Shown here piece after piece: positions 42,789 to 51,244 of a stretch of 64,000 nucleotides of DNA (position 1 is its first letter; every line of letters starts with the position of its first letter). Position numbers and translations under genes: made by a program. The stretch lies in the NCBI RefSeq assembly GCF_900115905.1, contig NZ_FOYD01000001.1, forward strand, positions 558,001-622,000, in the 5' to 3' direction. The stretch comes from Halopseudomonas formosensis. Its GTDB lineage: Bacteria > Pseudomonadota > Gammaproteobacteria > Pseudomonadales > Pseudomonadaceae. The notes under the pieces were generated by a model. The model saw only the letters and a list, made by a program, of their open reading frames with translations, searched no databases and had not been told where the DNA came from.

Positions 42789-43556
42789 ATGCCCATTACC
42801 GCCGTAACCGGTGCCGCCTCCGGAATAGGTGCCGCGCTATGCCAGCAGCTGCGTGACGCCGGTCACCAGGTGATCGGAATCGACCGCGCCAACAGTGACA
42901 TCAATGTGGACCTGTCCACCGCCGCCGGGCGTCAGCAGGCGGTGGATCAGGTGCTGCAGCGTTGCGATGGCGTGCTGGATCATCTGGTGCTGTGCGCCGG
43001 GGTCGGTGTGACCGCACCCAGCTGCGGCCTGATCCTGGCAGTCAATTATTTTGCCGTCAGTGCCCTGCTGGAAGGTCTCGCCGATGCGCTGGGCCAGGGC
43101 CGACAGCCCACCGCAGTAGTGGTGGGCTCGGTGGCCTCGGTGCAACCCGGCGCCGATCAACAACCTATGGTGGAGCTGATGCTGGCAGGGGATGAGGCTG
43201 CGGCCATCGCTTCAGCCAACCAGGCCGCCGAGCCCAGCATGGCCTACGCCGGCTCCAAGTATGCGGTCAGCGTGCTGGTTCGGCGTCAGGTGCACGACTG
43301 GGCCAGACGGGGCGTGCGGCTGAACGTGGTGGCACCGGGGGTGGTGGAAACACCGCTGTACCAGGCATCCACCGAAGACCCTCGCTACGGCAAGGCCACC
43401 CGCAGCTTTGTCGCGCCGCTGGGGCGGGGCAGCCAGCCCGCGGAGCTGGCCGAGGTGATCCGCTTCCTGCTGTCGCCCCAGGCCAGTTTCATCCACGGCA
43501 CCGTGCTGTTTGCCGACGGCGGCATGGACGCCATGGTGCGCCCGGAGCGTTTCTGA
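42789..43556 (+). CDS. hsdA: 3-alpha-hydroxysteroid dehydrogenase/carbonyl reductase (HsdA-like)
   Basis: A 255-residue SDR with TGAASGIG at residues 7-14 and catalytic Ser in VVGSVASVQ and Tyr/Lys in AYAGSKYAVSVLVR. Several stretches resemble the Comamonas testosteroni 3-alpha-HSD as I recall it: DHLVLCAGVG, LAVNYFAVSALLEGLADAL, VRLNVVAPGVVETPLYQAS and the end FADGGMDAMVRPERF. It interconverts 3-alpha-hydroxy and 3-oxo steroids with NAD. It is the last gene of the 39679-43556 operon and meets the MFS gene tail-to-tail with 10 bases between stops. Confidence 0.9.
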   Translation: MPITAVTGAASGIGAALCQQLRDAGHQVIGIDRANSDINVDLSTAAGRQQAVDQVLQRCDGVLDHLVLCAGVGVTAPSCGLILAVNYFAVSALLEGLADALGQGRQPTAVVVGSVASVQPGADQQPMVELMLAGDEAAAIASANQAAEPSMAYAGSKYAVSVLVRRQVHDWARRGVRLNVVAPGVVETPLYQASTEDPRYGKATRSFVAPLGRGSQPAELAEVIRFLLSPQASFIHGTVLFADGGMDAMVRPERF

Positions 43557-43566
43557 AACACGCGCT

Positions 43567-44880
43567 CTAGGCTCCTTGCAACGCCTGCTGCGGTGCAAAG
43601 GCCTGCTGCCGGTACAGCTGCAATAGCAGCCATGCCGGAATCAGCAGGGTCAGGTGCACGCCCAGCAGCGCATAACGCAGCGATTCATCACCCGCCCAGG
43701 GCAGTAGCAGGTCGCTCAGGGCGCCGGTCAGCAGCGGGCCGAGGCCGATCCCCGCCAGGGTGGTGCAGATGGTCTGCAGGGCCACCGCCGTGGCCCGCTG
43801 CCGGGGACTGACCATCTGCGTCAACAGGTTGAAGCAGGGCGCCACCCACCACATGGTGAAGAACCCCATCAGCGCACACCAGAGCATGGCGGTGGGTACC
43901 TCCACCGCGCCGATCTGGAAGGCGATACCCGGCGGCCAGACCAGATACAGCAACAGGCTGAGCAGGGTGACCAGGGTTCCGATCAACGGCAACCCCAGCA
44001 GCCAGGCCTGGCTGCGCAGATTCAGGCGATCACTCAACCAGCCGCTGAACAGGCCGCCCAGGGCGGCGCTGCAGCCGGTCACCACCCCGGCGAGGATACC
44101 GGCGCTCTGCAGTGACAGGCCATGGGAGCGGATCAGGAAAGGGGTATTCCACATGGCGAAGGCCAGCCCGCTGAAACTGAACCAGGCACAGGCGGCCACC
44201 AGTTTGCGGTAGTGGGCATTGCCCAGCAGCTGGCGGGCCGACCGCCACAGCCCGAGGGCAGGCGCGTTGCCATGCAATGGATTGTCGAAGCGGCCCCGCT
44301 CCGGCTCCCGCACCGCCAGCGCCAGCAGCAGCGAAATCAGCAGTGGTGGCGAGGCTATCAGATAGAAACCGGTCCGCCAGCCCCAGGTATCGATCACCCA
44401 GGCACCCAGACTCAGACCGACGATGGCCGAAAGGGTCGGCGCGGCGGTAAAGCAGCTGATCGCCAGCGAGCGGTTGCGCGCCGGGTAGAGGTCGGCGATC
44501 AGCGACAGCGAGGCGGGGGTCACCGGCGCCTCGGTCACCGCCACCAGCATGCGCGCGATGACCAGCATCGGAAAGCTGACGGCGAAGCCGCAGATAACAG
44601 TGGTGATCGCCCAGATGACGCCGCACAGGGCCAACAGGCGAACCCGGGAGTGACGATCAGCCAGGCCCCCGGCAGGCAGTCCCATCAGGGCGTAAGCAAC
44701 GGCAAAGGCCAGCCCGGAAATCAGCCCCATGGCGGTATCGCTGGCACCGAACTCGAGTTTGATGGGCTCTATCATCACCGCCATGATCTGGCGGCCGAGA
44801 AAGATGCTCGCATAACCACCGACCAGCAGGGCCAGTACTGCATGGCTTGCTCTGCTGGTGTGGGTATCGGTTGCCGACAT
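43567..44880 (-). CDS. MFS transporter
   Basis: A 437-residue protein with 12 predicted helices. Loop 2 has LPAGGLADRHSRVRLLALCG, the MFS A-motif, and helix 4 has MLVIARMLVAVTEAPVTPAS. It is related to the partial MFS gene at the left edge (LIEPIKLEFG-type stretch shared). It lies last in the minus-strand hsa operon, separated from hsaF by a strong hairpin at 44911-44962, so its expression may be lower. Likely role: inner-membrane uptake of a steroid carboxylate or export of an intermediate such as a HIP-type acid (inference). Confidence 0.85.
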   Translation of the reverse strand: MSATDTHTSRASHAVLALLVGGYASIFLGRQIMAVMIEPIKLEFGASDTAMGLISGLAFAVAYALMGLPAGGLADRHSRVRLLALCGVIWAITTVICGFAVSFPMLVIARMLVAVTEAPVTPASLSLIADLYPARNRSLAISCFTAAPTLSAIVGLSLGAWVIDTWGWRTGFYLIASPPLLISLLLALAVREPERGRFDNPLHGNAPALGLWRSARQLLGNAHYRKLVAACAWFSFSGLAFAMWNTPFLIRSHGLSLQSAGILAGVVTGCSAALGGLFSGWLSDRLNLRSQAWLLGLPLIGTLVTLLSLLLYLVWPPGIAFQIGAVEVPTAMLWCALMGFFTMWWVAPCFNLLTQMVSPRQRATAVALQTICTTLAGIGLGPLLTGALSDLLLPWAGDESLRYALLGVHLTLLIPAWLLLQLYRQQAFAPQQALQGA

Positions 44881-44910
44881 GGTTGGGATTCCCTGGAAGA
44901 TGATCTGCTC

Positions 44911-44962
44911 GCCGCCTGCTCCCCTCTCCCCTCGCGGGAGAGGGGAGAGGGGAGCAGGCGGC
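44911..44962. repeat. 22-bp perfect hairpin between hsaF and MFS gene
   Basis: The arm at 44911-44932 (GCCGCCTGCTCCCCTCTCCC then CT) is followed by loop CGCGGGAG and the exact complement at 44941-44962. There is no T-run on either strand. It may be an mRNA-processing or stabilising hairpin, or one of the dispersed CCCTCTCCC palindromes of proteobacteria. Confidence 0.85.
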
Positions 44963-44981
44963 GCGCAGTGCGCTGGAAAGA

Positions 44982-46007
44982 TCAGCCCTGGCGCTGCTTG
45001 AGCAAGGTGAGGGCGGTGTCCTCGATCATGTCTTCCTGCCCCCCGACCATGCCGCGGCGGCCCATTTCCACCAGGATTTCCCGGGCCGGAACGCCGTATT
45101 TCTTCTCGGCGCGCTTGGCGAACAGCAGGAAGGAGCCGTAGACGCCGCCGTAGCCCATGGTCAGGGCGTCCTTGTCGCTGCGGATGGGGAAGTCCATGAT
45201 CGGCACCACCAGGTCGTCGGCGACGTCCTGGATACCGAACACGTCAACGCCGGTCTCGATACCCATGCGCGCGCACACGGCGACCAGGATCTCCATCGGC
45301 GTATTGCCGGCGCCGGCGCCCAGCCCCGCAGCGGCGGCGTCGATACGGGTAGCGCCGCACTCGATCGCGGCGATGGAGTTGGCTACACCCATGGCCAGGT
45401 TGTGGTGACCGTGGAAGCCGATTTCGGTTTCCGGCCGCAGGGCAGCACGCACCGCGCTGATCCGCGCACTGACATCATGGGGCAGCATGTAGCCCGCCGA
45501 GTCGGTGATGTACACGCAGTTGGCACCATAGCTCTCCATCAGCCGGGCCTGCTCGGCCAGACCTTCGGGGCTGTTCATGTGCGCCATCATCAGGAAGCCC
45601 ACGGTGTCCATCTCCAGCTTGCGGGCGAGGTTGATGTGCTGTTCGGAGACATCCGCCTCGGTGCAGTGGGTGGCCACGCGAATGGTGTTGACGCCGATTT
45701 CCCGGGCCATCTTCAGATGGTCGATGGTGCCGATGCCCGGCAGCAGCAGAGCCGACACCCTGGCGTTCTTCATCAGCGGCACCACGGCGGACAGGTATTC
45801 CTCATCCGTGTGGGCGGGGAACCCGTAGTTCACCGAGCTGCCGCCCAGGCCGTCGCCGTGGGTAACCTCGATCAGCGGAATACCGGCGGCATCCAGCCCC
45901 TGGGCGATGCTCTGCATCTGCTCCAGGCTGATCTGGTGGCGCTTGGGATGCATGCCGTCGCGCAGAGTCATGTCGTGCAGTGTGATCTTCTTGCCTTGCA
46001 GGTTCAT
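44982..46007 (-). CDS. hsaF: 4-hydroxy-2-oxovalerate aldolase (HsaF/TesG)
   Basis: A 341-residue DRE-TIM-type class II aldolase: metal and catalytic motif [18 protein letters not shown], the [18 protein letters not shown] metal histidines, and C-terminal communication domain. It splits 4-hydroxy-2-oxo acids (from A-ring carbons) into pyruvate and an aldehyde, channelled to HsaG. AAGGAG precedes the ATG at 46007. The family also serves biphenyl and phenol pathways; the steroid role comes from context (hsaEGF in one operon with hsaB and 7-alpha-HSD). Confidence 0.93.
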   Translation of the reverse strand: MNLQGKKITLHDMTLRDGMHPKRHQISLEQMQSIAQGLDAAGIPLIEVTHGDGLGGSSVNYGFPAHTDEEYLSAVVPLMKNARVSALLLPGIGTIDHLKMAREIGVNTIRVATHCTEADVSEQHINLARKLEMDTVGFLMMAHMNSPEGLAEQARLMESYGANCVYITDSAGYMLPHDVSARISAVRAALRPETEIGFHGHHNLAMGVANSIAAIECGATRIDAAAAGLGAGAGNTPMEILVAVCARMGIETGVDVFGIQDVADDLVVPIMDFPIRSDKDALTMGYGGVYGSFLLFAKRAEKKYGVPAREILVEMGRRGMVGGQEDMIEDTALTLLKQRQG

Positions 46008-46017
46008 GGTCAGCTCC

Positions 46018-46938
46018 TTACAGGGTGGCGGCAATCGCGTCGGGATCGAAGCTGCCATCAAGCATCTTCTCGGCGAACAGTTCGGCGGTGCGGGCACCGG
46101 CGGCGGTCATGATGTCCAGGTTGCCGGCGTACTTGGGCAGGAAGTCGCCCAGACCTTCCACCTCCATGAACACCGAGACGCGGTTGCCGTCGAACACCGG
46201 TCCGTTGACCAGCTTGTAGCCGGGTACATACTTCTGTACTTCGGCGATCATGCTGTGTATCGAGTCGGTAATACGGGCCTGGTCCGGCGTGTCGGTGGTC
46301 AGGCAGTGGATGGTGTCGCGCATGATCAACGGCGGCTCGGCCGGGTTGATGACGATGATCGCCTTGCCTTTCTTCGCGCCCCCCACCTGCTCGATGGCGC
46401 CGGCGGTGGTGCGGGTGAATTCGTCGATATTCTTGCGCGTGCCGGGTCCAACCGAACGGGACGACACAGTGGCAACGATCTCGCCGTATTCCACCGACTG
46501 TACCCGGGACACCGCGGCGACCATGGGGATGGTCGCCTGGCCACCGCAGGTGACCATGTTGACGTTGAGAATCGGCTCACCGGCGTGTTGCTGCAGGTTC
46601 ACCGGCGGCACCACGTAAGGGCCGATGGCGGCAGGGGTGAGGTCGACCATCAGCACGCCCAGCGCGTTCAGCTTGCGGCTGTTCTCGGCATGCACATAGG
46701 CCGATGTGGCGTCGAAGGCGATGCGGATATCATCCTCGCGCACGTGGGGCAGCAGGCCATCAACGCCCTCGCTGGTGGTCTTCAGGCCCATCTCCTCGGC
46801 GCGCTTGAGGCCCTCGGAGGTGGGGTCGATGCCGACCATCCACACCGGCTCCAGTACCTCGCTGCGCTGCAGCTTGTACAACAGGTCGGTGCCGATATTG
46901 CCTGGCCCGATCAGGGCACAGCGGATCTTCTTGCTCAT
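46018..46938 (-). CDS. hsaG: Acylating acetaldehyde/propanal dehydrogenase (HsaG/TesF)
   Basis: This 306-residue protein has an NAD loop [16 protein letters not shown] at residues 8-23 and the catalytic cysteine in [16 protein letters not shown] (about 127). The C-terminal dimerisation part includes [20 protein letters not shown]. It oxidises the aldehyde passed from the aldolase to an acyl-CoA in the channelling complex with HsaF; in steroid A-ring breakdown that is propanal to propionyl-CoA. The gene is 10 bases before hsaF. Confidence 0.93.
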   Translation of the reverse strand: MSKKIRCALIGPGNIGTDLLYKLQRSEVLEPVWMVGIDPTSEGLKRAEEMGLKTTSEGVDGLLPHVREDDIRIAFDATSAYVHAENSRKLNALGVLMVDLTPAAIGPYVVPPVNLQQHAGEPILNVNMVTCGGQATIPMVAAVSRVQSVEYGEIVATVSSRSVGPGTRKNIDEFTRTTAGAIEQVGGAKKGKAIIVINPAEPPLIMRDTIHCLTTDTPDQARITDSIHSMIAEVQKYVPGYKLVNGPVFDGNRVSVFMEVEGLGDFLPKYAGNLDIMTAAGARTAELFAEKMLDGSFDPDAIAATL

Positions 46939-46953
46939 GGAGTTCTCCCGGCG

Positions 46954-47745
46954 TCAGTCAGTGAAACGCAGGCTGGCGTTACCCAGTCCGCTGATGTGCA
47001 TATCGATACGGTCGCCGGCCGCCACCGGCACCAGCGGCGCCAGCGCGCCGGAGAGAATGATCTCGCCGCGGCGGAAGGGAATGCCGAGCTGGCCCAGGGT
47101 GTTGGCCAGCCAGGCCACCGCTTCGCAGGGGTGGCCCTGGACGGCCGAGCCCAGGCCGCTGCCGGCGGGCTGACCGTTGAGCTGCATGGTCAGCTCGACT
47201 GTCGCGAGATCGATGGTGCGCGGATCGATGCGTGCCTCGCCGAGGGCAAACACGCCGCAGGAGGCGTTGTCGGCTACCGTGTCCTCGATGCGGATCTGCC
47301 AGTTGGCGATGCGTGAGTCGACGATCTCGAAGCAGGGCACCACCGACTCGGTCGCCGCCAGCACATCGCTGGCGGTCACGCCGGGGCCGGTCAGATCCTC
47401 GGCCAGGATGAAGGCGATCTCGCCTTCGGCGCGGGGCGCGATCAGGTTGTACTCGGCCATGCTCACCGCGCTGCCATCGGCCACCTGCATGCGGTCGGTG
47501 AGAAAGCCGAAATCCGGCTGGTGCACGTTGAGCATGTCCTGCACCGCCTTGCTGGTGACGCCGATCTTCTTGCCGATCACGCGCTCGCCCAGGGCTTCAC
47601 GACGTTGGAGAAACTGCAGGGAAATACGGTAGGCGTCGTCCAGGGTAATCTGTGGATGACGCTCGGTCAGCGGGCGCAGGGCCCGGCGCTCGCGCAGGGC
47701 GGCATGCAGTTCATCGCCCAGCGCCTTGATCAGTTGTTCGTCCAT
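46954..47745 (-). CDS. hsaE: 2-hydroxyhexa-2,4-dienoate hydratase (HsaE/TesE)
   Basis: A 263-residue member of the 2-keto-4-pentenoate hydratase family (fumarylacetoacetase superfamily). Characteristic blocks are IGKKIGVTSKAVQDMLNVHQ with FGFLTDRM, RAEGEIAFILAEDL (metal Glu) and VPCFEIVDSRI. It adds water to the dienoate released from the cleaved A ring, giving the aldolase substrate. ATG 47745 was chosen because longer in-frame starts run into the preceding gene. Next in order are hsaG and hsaF, with 15 and 10 base gaps. Confidence 0.92.
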   Translation of the reverse strand: MDEQLIKALGDELHAALRERRALRPLTERHPQITLDDAYRISLQFLQRREALGERVIGKKIGVTSKAVQDMLNVHQPDFGFLTDRMQVADGSAVSMAEYNLIAPRAEGEIAFILAEDLTGPGVTASDVLAATESVVPCFEIVDSRIANWQIRIEDTVADNASCGVFALGEARIDPRTIDLATVELTMQLNGQPAGSGLGSAVQGHPCEAVAWLANTLGQLGIPFRRGEIILSGALAPLVPVAAGDRIDMHISGLGNASLRFTD

Positions 47746-47758
47746 TATCGGTTTCCGT

Positions 47759-48532
47759 TCAGGTAGGGAAGACGCTGGATTCGGCACCGCCATCAACCTC
47801 GATGACCTTGCCGGTGACCCAGCGCGAAGCCGGAGAAGCCAGGTAGAGCGCCGCAGCGGCGATATCTTCCACCTCGCCCAGGCAGCCCAGCGGGGTGTTG
47901 CTCTCCATGACCTGGCGGATCTCGTCGGTCATCACCCCGGCCAGCGCGTCGGTCATGATCGGCCCGGGGGCAATGGCATTGATGCGGATCACCGGAGCGA
48001 AATCCTGGGCCAGCATCTTGCCCAGGTGGGTCAGGGCGGCCTTGGCTGCGGCGTAGCGGCTGAAGTTGCGCTGGATATAGCGCGCCGCGCCGGAAGTGAT
48101 ATTGATGATGTTGCCCTGACCGGCCTCGCGCATATGCGGTGCGCACAGCTGGATCAGGTGGTAGGCGCTGGTGACATTGAAATGCAGCGAGCGGTCGAAC
48201 TCCTGCCAGCTCAGTTTCAACGGGCTGTTGGGCCCGCCGCCCCCGGCGTTGTTGACCAGGTGGGTGAGCCTGCCGAAGGCCTGCACGGCGGCGGCGACGG
48301 CGGCCTCGCGCTGGCCGGCATCGTTGACATCACAGCTCACGGCAATGGCCTGGCCACCCCGTTGGCGGATCTGCTCGGCCACGGCTTCCACGTCAGCCAG
48401 GGTACGGGCTGCGCAGACCACGCGGGCGCCGGCCTCGGCATAGGCCAGCGCGATGGCCTGGCCAATGCCCTTGCCGGCGCCGGTGACCAGCGCCACGCTG
48501 CCATGCAGGGAGAAACGTTCCAGTAGCGACAT
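47759..48532 (-). CDS. hdhA: 7-alpha-hydroxysteroid dehydrogenase (HdhA-like SDR)
   Basis: A 257-residue SDR with TGAGKGIG at residues 17-24 and catalytic Ser in NITSGAARYI and Tyr/Lys in YAAAKAAL. It shares distinctive stretches with the E. coli 7-alpha-HSD as I recall it: HLVNNAGGGGPNSPLKLS, APGPIMTDALAGVMTDEIRQ and TPLGCLGEVEDIAAAALYLA. It oxidises the 7-alpha-hydroxyl of bile acids or their breakdown products. Its presence in the hsa operon is a main reason to think bile acids, not only sterols, are used. Confidence 0.83.
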   Translation of the reverse strand: MSLLERFSLHGSVALVTGAGKGIGQAIALAYAEAGARVVCAARTLADVEAVAEQIRQRGGQAIAVSCDVNDAGQREAAVAAAVQAFGRLTHLVNNAGGGGPNSPLKLSWQEFDRSLHFNVTSAYHLIQLCAPHMREAGQGNIINITSGAARYIQRNFSRYAAAKAALTHLGKMLAQDFAPVIRINAIAPGPIMTDALAGVMTDEIRQVMESNTPLGCLGEVEDIAAAALYLASPASRWVTGKVIEVDGGAESSVFPT

Positions 48533-48543
48533 GCTGCGTCCCC

Positions 48544-49557
48544 TTATTTCGCGATCCGGGCCTGGTCAGCCGGGCTGTCGAGGGTCCACAGGTCGGGCAG
48601 GCCCGGGTCGGTCGCGTGGATGAGACGCTTGAGCAGGATCTTCAGCGCCTGGGTGTCGCCGGCGCCGAGTTTCTCGGTAACCTCCTGCTCCACGGCCTTG
48701 GCCAGTGCCACGTGCTCCAGCGAGACCTCGCGGCCCTCGCCGGTGAGCAGGAAGCGCTGCTCGCCGGACTGCTCATCCGCCACGATGTAGCCCTGCTTCT
48801 GCAGGAACAGCAGCATGGACAGCGTCACTTCGCGGCCGGTGTAGGAAACGAAATGGTTGATTTCCGATAGCGTCAGGTTGTCCTGAATGCTCAGCACCGA
48901 CAGGACGAAGAACGCATGCTCGTCGAGCTTGTGGTTCTGCAGCAGGGTGCGCAGGTAGGCAACCAGCTGGTAATGTGCACGGCCGGCCAGGTACCCCAGA
49001 AGGTCCTCGGTGTAACTGCAGTCGGGCGCGACCTGCTCGACCTGGGACAGGCGCACACCTTCCCGCGGCTTGCGTGCGGTCAGGGCGTATTGCCCGCTCT
49101 GGAATGCCAGTGGCGGCAGGTGGCTCTGGTCAAAGCTGAGTACTTCGCCGACGAAGATCATGTGGTCGCCGCCCTCGTACATGAAGGCGGTGCGGCACTG
49201 AAAGCGCGCGGTGCAGTTGTGCAGCAGCGGAATGTCATTGATGCCGCGGTCAAGCTCGATTCCGGCGAATTTGTCCTCGCCGCGGGCGGCGAAGCGCCCG
49301 GAGAGCTCCTCCTGCTCCACCGACAGCACATGGACGTTCCACTGCTTGGTGTGGGCGAAGGCTTCCAGGCTGTAGGCCGACTTGGCCAGACTCCACAGCA
49401 CCAGCGGCGGGTTGAGCGATACCGAGTTGAAGCTGTTGGCGGTAATGCCAATAGGGGAGCCATCTGCAGCACGGGTGGTGATGATGGTCACGCCCGTGGT
49501 GAAGGTGCTCAGGGCGTCGCGAAACGCCCTGGGATTGAAGCTTGCCTGAGCAGTCAT
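48544..49557 (-). CDS. hsaB: Flavin reductase HsaB fused to a MarR-like winged helix
   Basis: Residues 1-170 form a FMN-binding split-barrel flavin reductase (FRDALSTFTTGVTIITTRAA; GITANSFNSVSLNPPLVLWS). It supplies reduced flavin to the oxygenase HsaA. From about residue 190 a MarR-like winged-helix domain follows: LRTLLQNHKLDEHAFFVLSV, then LTLSEINHFVSYTGREVTLS and RFLLTGEGREVSLEHVALAK. Classical HsaB is only about 190 residues long. A similar C-terminal MarR domain is known in the hydroxyphenylacetate reductase C1, where the substrate stimulates activity. ATG 49557 is preferred; an in-frame ATG at 49650 would span the operator. First gene of the minus-strand operon. Confidence 0.9.
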   Translation of the reverse strand: MTAQASFNPRAFRDALSTFTTGVTIITTRAADGSPIGITANSFNSVSLNPPLVLWSLAKSAYSLEAFAHTKQWNVHVLSVEQEELSGRFAARGEDKFAGIELDRGINDIPLLHNCTARFQCRTAFMYEGGDHMIFVGEVLSFDQSHLPPLAFQSGQYALTARKPREGVRLSQVEQVAPDCSYTEDLLGYLAGRAHYQLVAYLRTLLQNHKLDEHAFFVLSVLSIQDNLTLSEINHFVSYTGREVTLSMLLFLQKQGYIVADEQSGEQRFLLTGEGREVSLEHVALAKAVEQEVTEKLGAGDTQALKILLKRLIHATDPGLPDLWTLDSPADQARIAK

Positions 49558-49615
49558 GTCCGCCTCGTCGTATCCAGAATCAGTGGCCGCAGTATTGGGC
49601 TCGGGCACTGCCGGG

Positions 49616-49634
49616 TCATCGTCTTTATGGACTA
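49616..49634 (-). promoter_or_regulatory. Operator-like motif, site 10
   Basis: On the minus strand this reads TAGTCCATAAAGACGATGA, a full consensus match 58 bases before hsaB. An AATACT -10 candidate begins 20 bases downstream on that strand. This is the best minus-strand site. Confidence 0.8.
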
Positions 49635-49650
49635 ACGCACAAGGTGGCAC

Positions 49651-49669
49651 TGGTCCGAATGGACGAGGT
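49651..49669 (+). promoter_or_regulatory. Operator-like motif, site 11
   Basis: TGGTCCGAATGGACGAGGT keeps the palindrome GTCCGAATGGAC. It stands 73 bases before the aldehyde dehydrogenase and 16 bases from site 10, so the hsaB and ALDH promoters are back to back. GATAACTATAAG at 49721, next to the ribosome site, recalls the GATAACGATAAG of the LuxR leaders. Confidence 0.55.
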
Positions 49670-49742
49670 GCGGGGCGGGGCGCTTATCTATCGTGCCAAT
49701 AGTGATAAAAGCGCCCTGGCGATAACTATAAGGAGAAGCTGC

Positions 49743-51173
49743 ATGCGTGCCCACCTGCAATCCATTGACGAGTTAACACCGCTTCTGGCGGCCCAGCGCC
49801 GCGCATTCGATGGGCATGGCCCGGTCAGTGCCGATGAGCGTCGTGCTCGCCTGCAGCGGGTGATCGACCTGCTGGTCGACCATCACCAGCCGCTGGCCGA
49901 GGCCATGGATGCGGATTTCGGGGGGCGCCACCCGGGCTTCGGGCTGCTGAATGACGTGCAGGGCTCGCTGGGCTCGCTCAAGCATGCGAGGGATCATCTG
50001 GAGGGCTGGATGGCCCGGGACCCGCGTCCGGTGTTCGCACCCTACGACCAGATGGGCGCGCAGGGCTGGGTGCAATACCAGCCCAAGGGCACGGTCGGCA
50101 TCATGGGGACCTGGAACGCGCCGCTGTTCACTTTGTTCAGCCCGCTGGCCTGCGCCTTTGCCGCCGGCAACCGGGCGGTACTCAAACCATCGGAAATAGT
50201 CCCGCACACCGCCGCGCTGCTGGCCGAGCTGATCGACCAGCGTTTCGACCCCCTCGAGCTGGCCATCATCACCGGGGGGGTCGAGGTCGGGCAGGCCTTC
50301 GCCAGCCAGCCGTTCAATCATCTGGTCTTCACCGGCAGTACCGAAGTCGGGCGCGACATCATGCGCCGGGCGGCGGAGAATCTGGTGCCGGTGACGCTGG
50401 AGCTGGGCGGCAAGTCGCCGGTGATCATCGGCCAGAGCGCCGACATTTCCGAGGCGGCCCGGCGGCTGGCCGTGGCCAAGGGGACCAATGGCGGGCAGAT
50501 CTGCATATCGCCGGACCGGGTGTTCGTGCCGGTGACCCGGCGCGAAGAGTTCGTCCGCGAGTTTGCCCGGGCCTACAGTGCGCTGTATCCGTCGGTGTCG
50601 GATAACCCCGATCTGGTGAGCGTGGTCAACGAGCGTCATCTGCGGCGGATTGATGGTTATCTGGACGAGGTCCGTGACATGGGCGTGGAAGTGGTCCAGT
50701 GCCCGGATGTGCCCTTCGACGCCGCTCAGCGCAAGCGTCCGCTGAGTCTGGTGATCAATCCGCCGCTGACCAGCCGGATCATGCGCGAGGAAATCTTCGG
50801 ACCGGCGCTGGTGGTGCTCAGCTACAGCAACCTCGAACATGTGGTTGATGAGATCAATCAGGGTGAGCGGCCATTGGCGCTGTACTACTTCGGCGCCGAT
50901 CAGGCCGAGCAGGACTATGTGCTGGGGCATACTCTCTCGGGGGGCGTGAGTATCAATGATGCGCTGATGCACGCGGCACTGGCAAATGCCCCCTTCGGTG
51001 GCGTCGGCGCCTCGGGCATGGGGCGCTACCATGGCCGTGAGGGCTTCATCGAATTCAGCCACCTGCGCACGGTGTACCAGGCCCCGGCAACCGACCCGCG
51101 CGGCGAGTGGGGTATGTTGCCGCCCTACCATGAGGGCTTTGCCTCTGTCATCCAGTCACAGATCAGCCGCTGA
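49743..51173 (+). CDS. NAD(P)-dependent aldehyde dehydrogenase (coniferyl-aldehyde type)
   Basis: A 476-residue ALDH with [20 protein letters not shown] near the cofactor site, [14 protein letters not shown], general base Glu in [11 protein letters not shown] (about residue 220) and catalytic Cys in [14 protein letters not shown] (about 255). The family is that of coniferyl-aldehyde and similar long or bulky aldehyde oxidisers. In cholate degraders the aldolase step leaves a C22 steroid aldehyde that must be oxidised (the Sad step), and this enzyme fits that role. No other ALDH except the acylating HsaG is in the window. AAGGAG precedes ATG 49743. Confidence 0.87.
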   Translation: MRAHLQSIDELTPLLAAQRRAFDGHGPVSADERRARLQRVIDLLVDHHQPLAEAMDADFGGRHPGFGLLNDVQGSLGSLKHARDHLEGWMARDPRPVFAPYDQMGAQGWVQYQPKGTVGIMGTWNAPLFTLFSPLACAFAAGNRAVLKPSEIVPHTAALLAELIDQRFDPLELAIITGGVEVGQAFASQPFNHLVFTGSTEVGRDIMRRAAENLVPVTLELGGKSPVIIGQSADISEAARRLAVAKGTNGGQICISPDRVFVPVTRREEFVREFARAYSALYPSVSDNPDLVSVVNERHLRRIDGYLDEVRDMGVEVVQCPDVPFDAAQRKRPLSLVINPPLTSRIMREEIFGPALVVLSYSNLEHVVDEINQGERPLALYYFGADQAEQDYVLGHTLSGGVSINDALMHAALANAPFGGVGASGMGRYHGREGFIEFSHLRTVYQAPATDPRGEWGMLPPYHEGFASVIQSQISR

Positions 51174-51195
51174 CCGGCTCCTTACCTGACTTTTC

Positions 51196-51217
51196 GGCAC
51201 CCCTGGATCGGGGTGCC
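51196..51217. repeat. Hairpin between ALDH and chemoreceptor genes
   Basis: GGCACCCC (51196-51203) and GGGGTGCC (51210-51217) form an 8-bp stem around TGGATC. There is no following T-run, so it may only attenuate or protect the transcript. The chemoreceptor ribosome site follows within 20 bases. Confidence 0.6.
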
Positions 51218-51244
51218 GGTCACCTTTGGCTGGGAGGCCAACCC

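Noticed and set aside
51196-51217. Intrinsic terminator between ALDH and chemoreceptor
   Set aside because: The stem is good but no T-run follows on either strand, so termination is doubtful.
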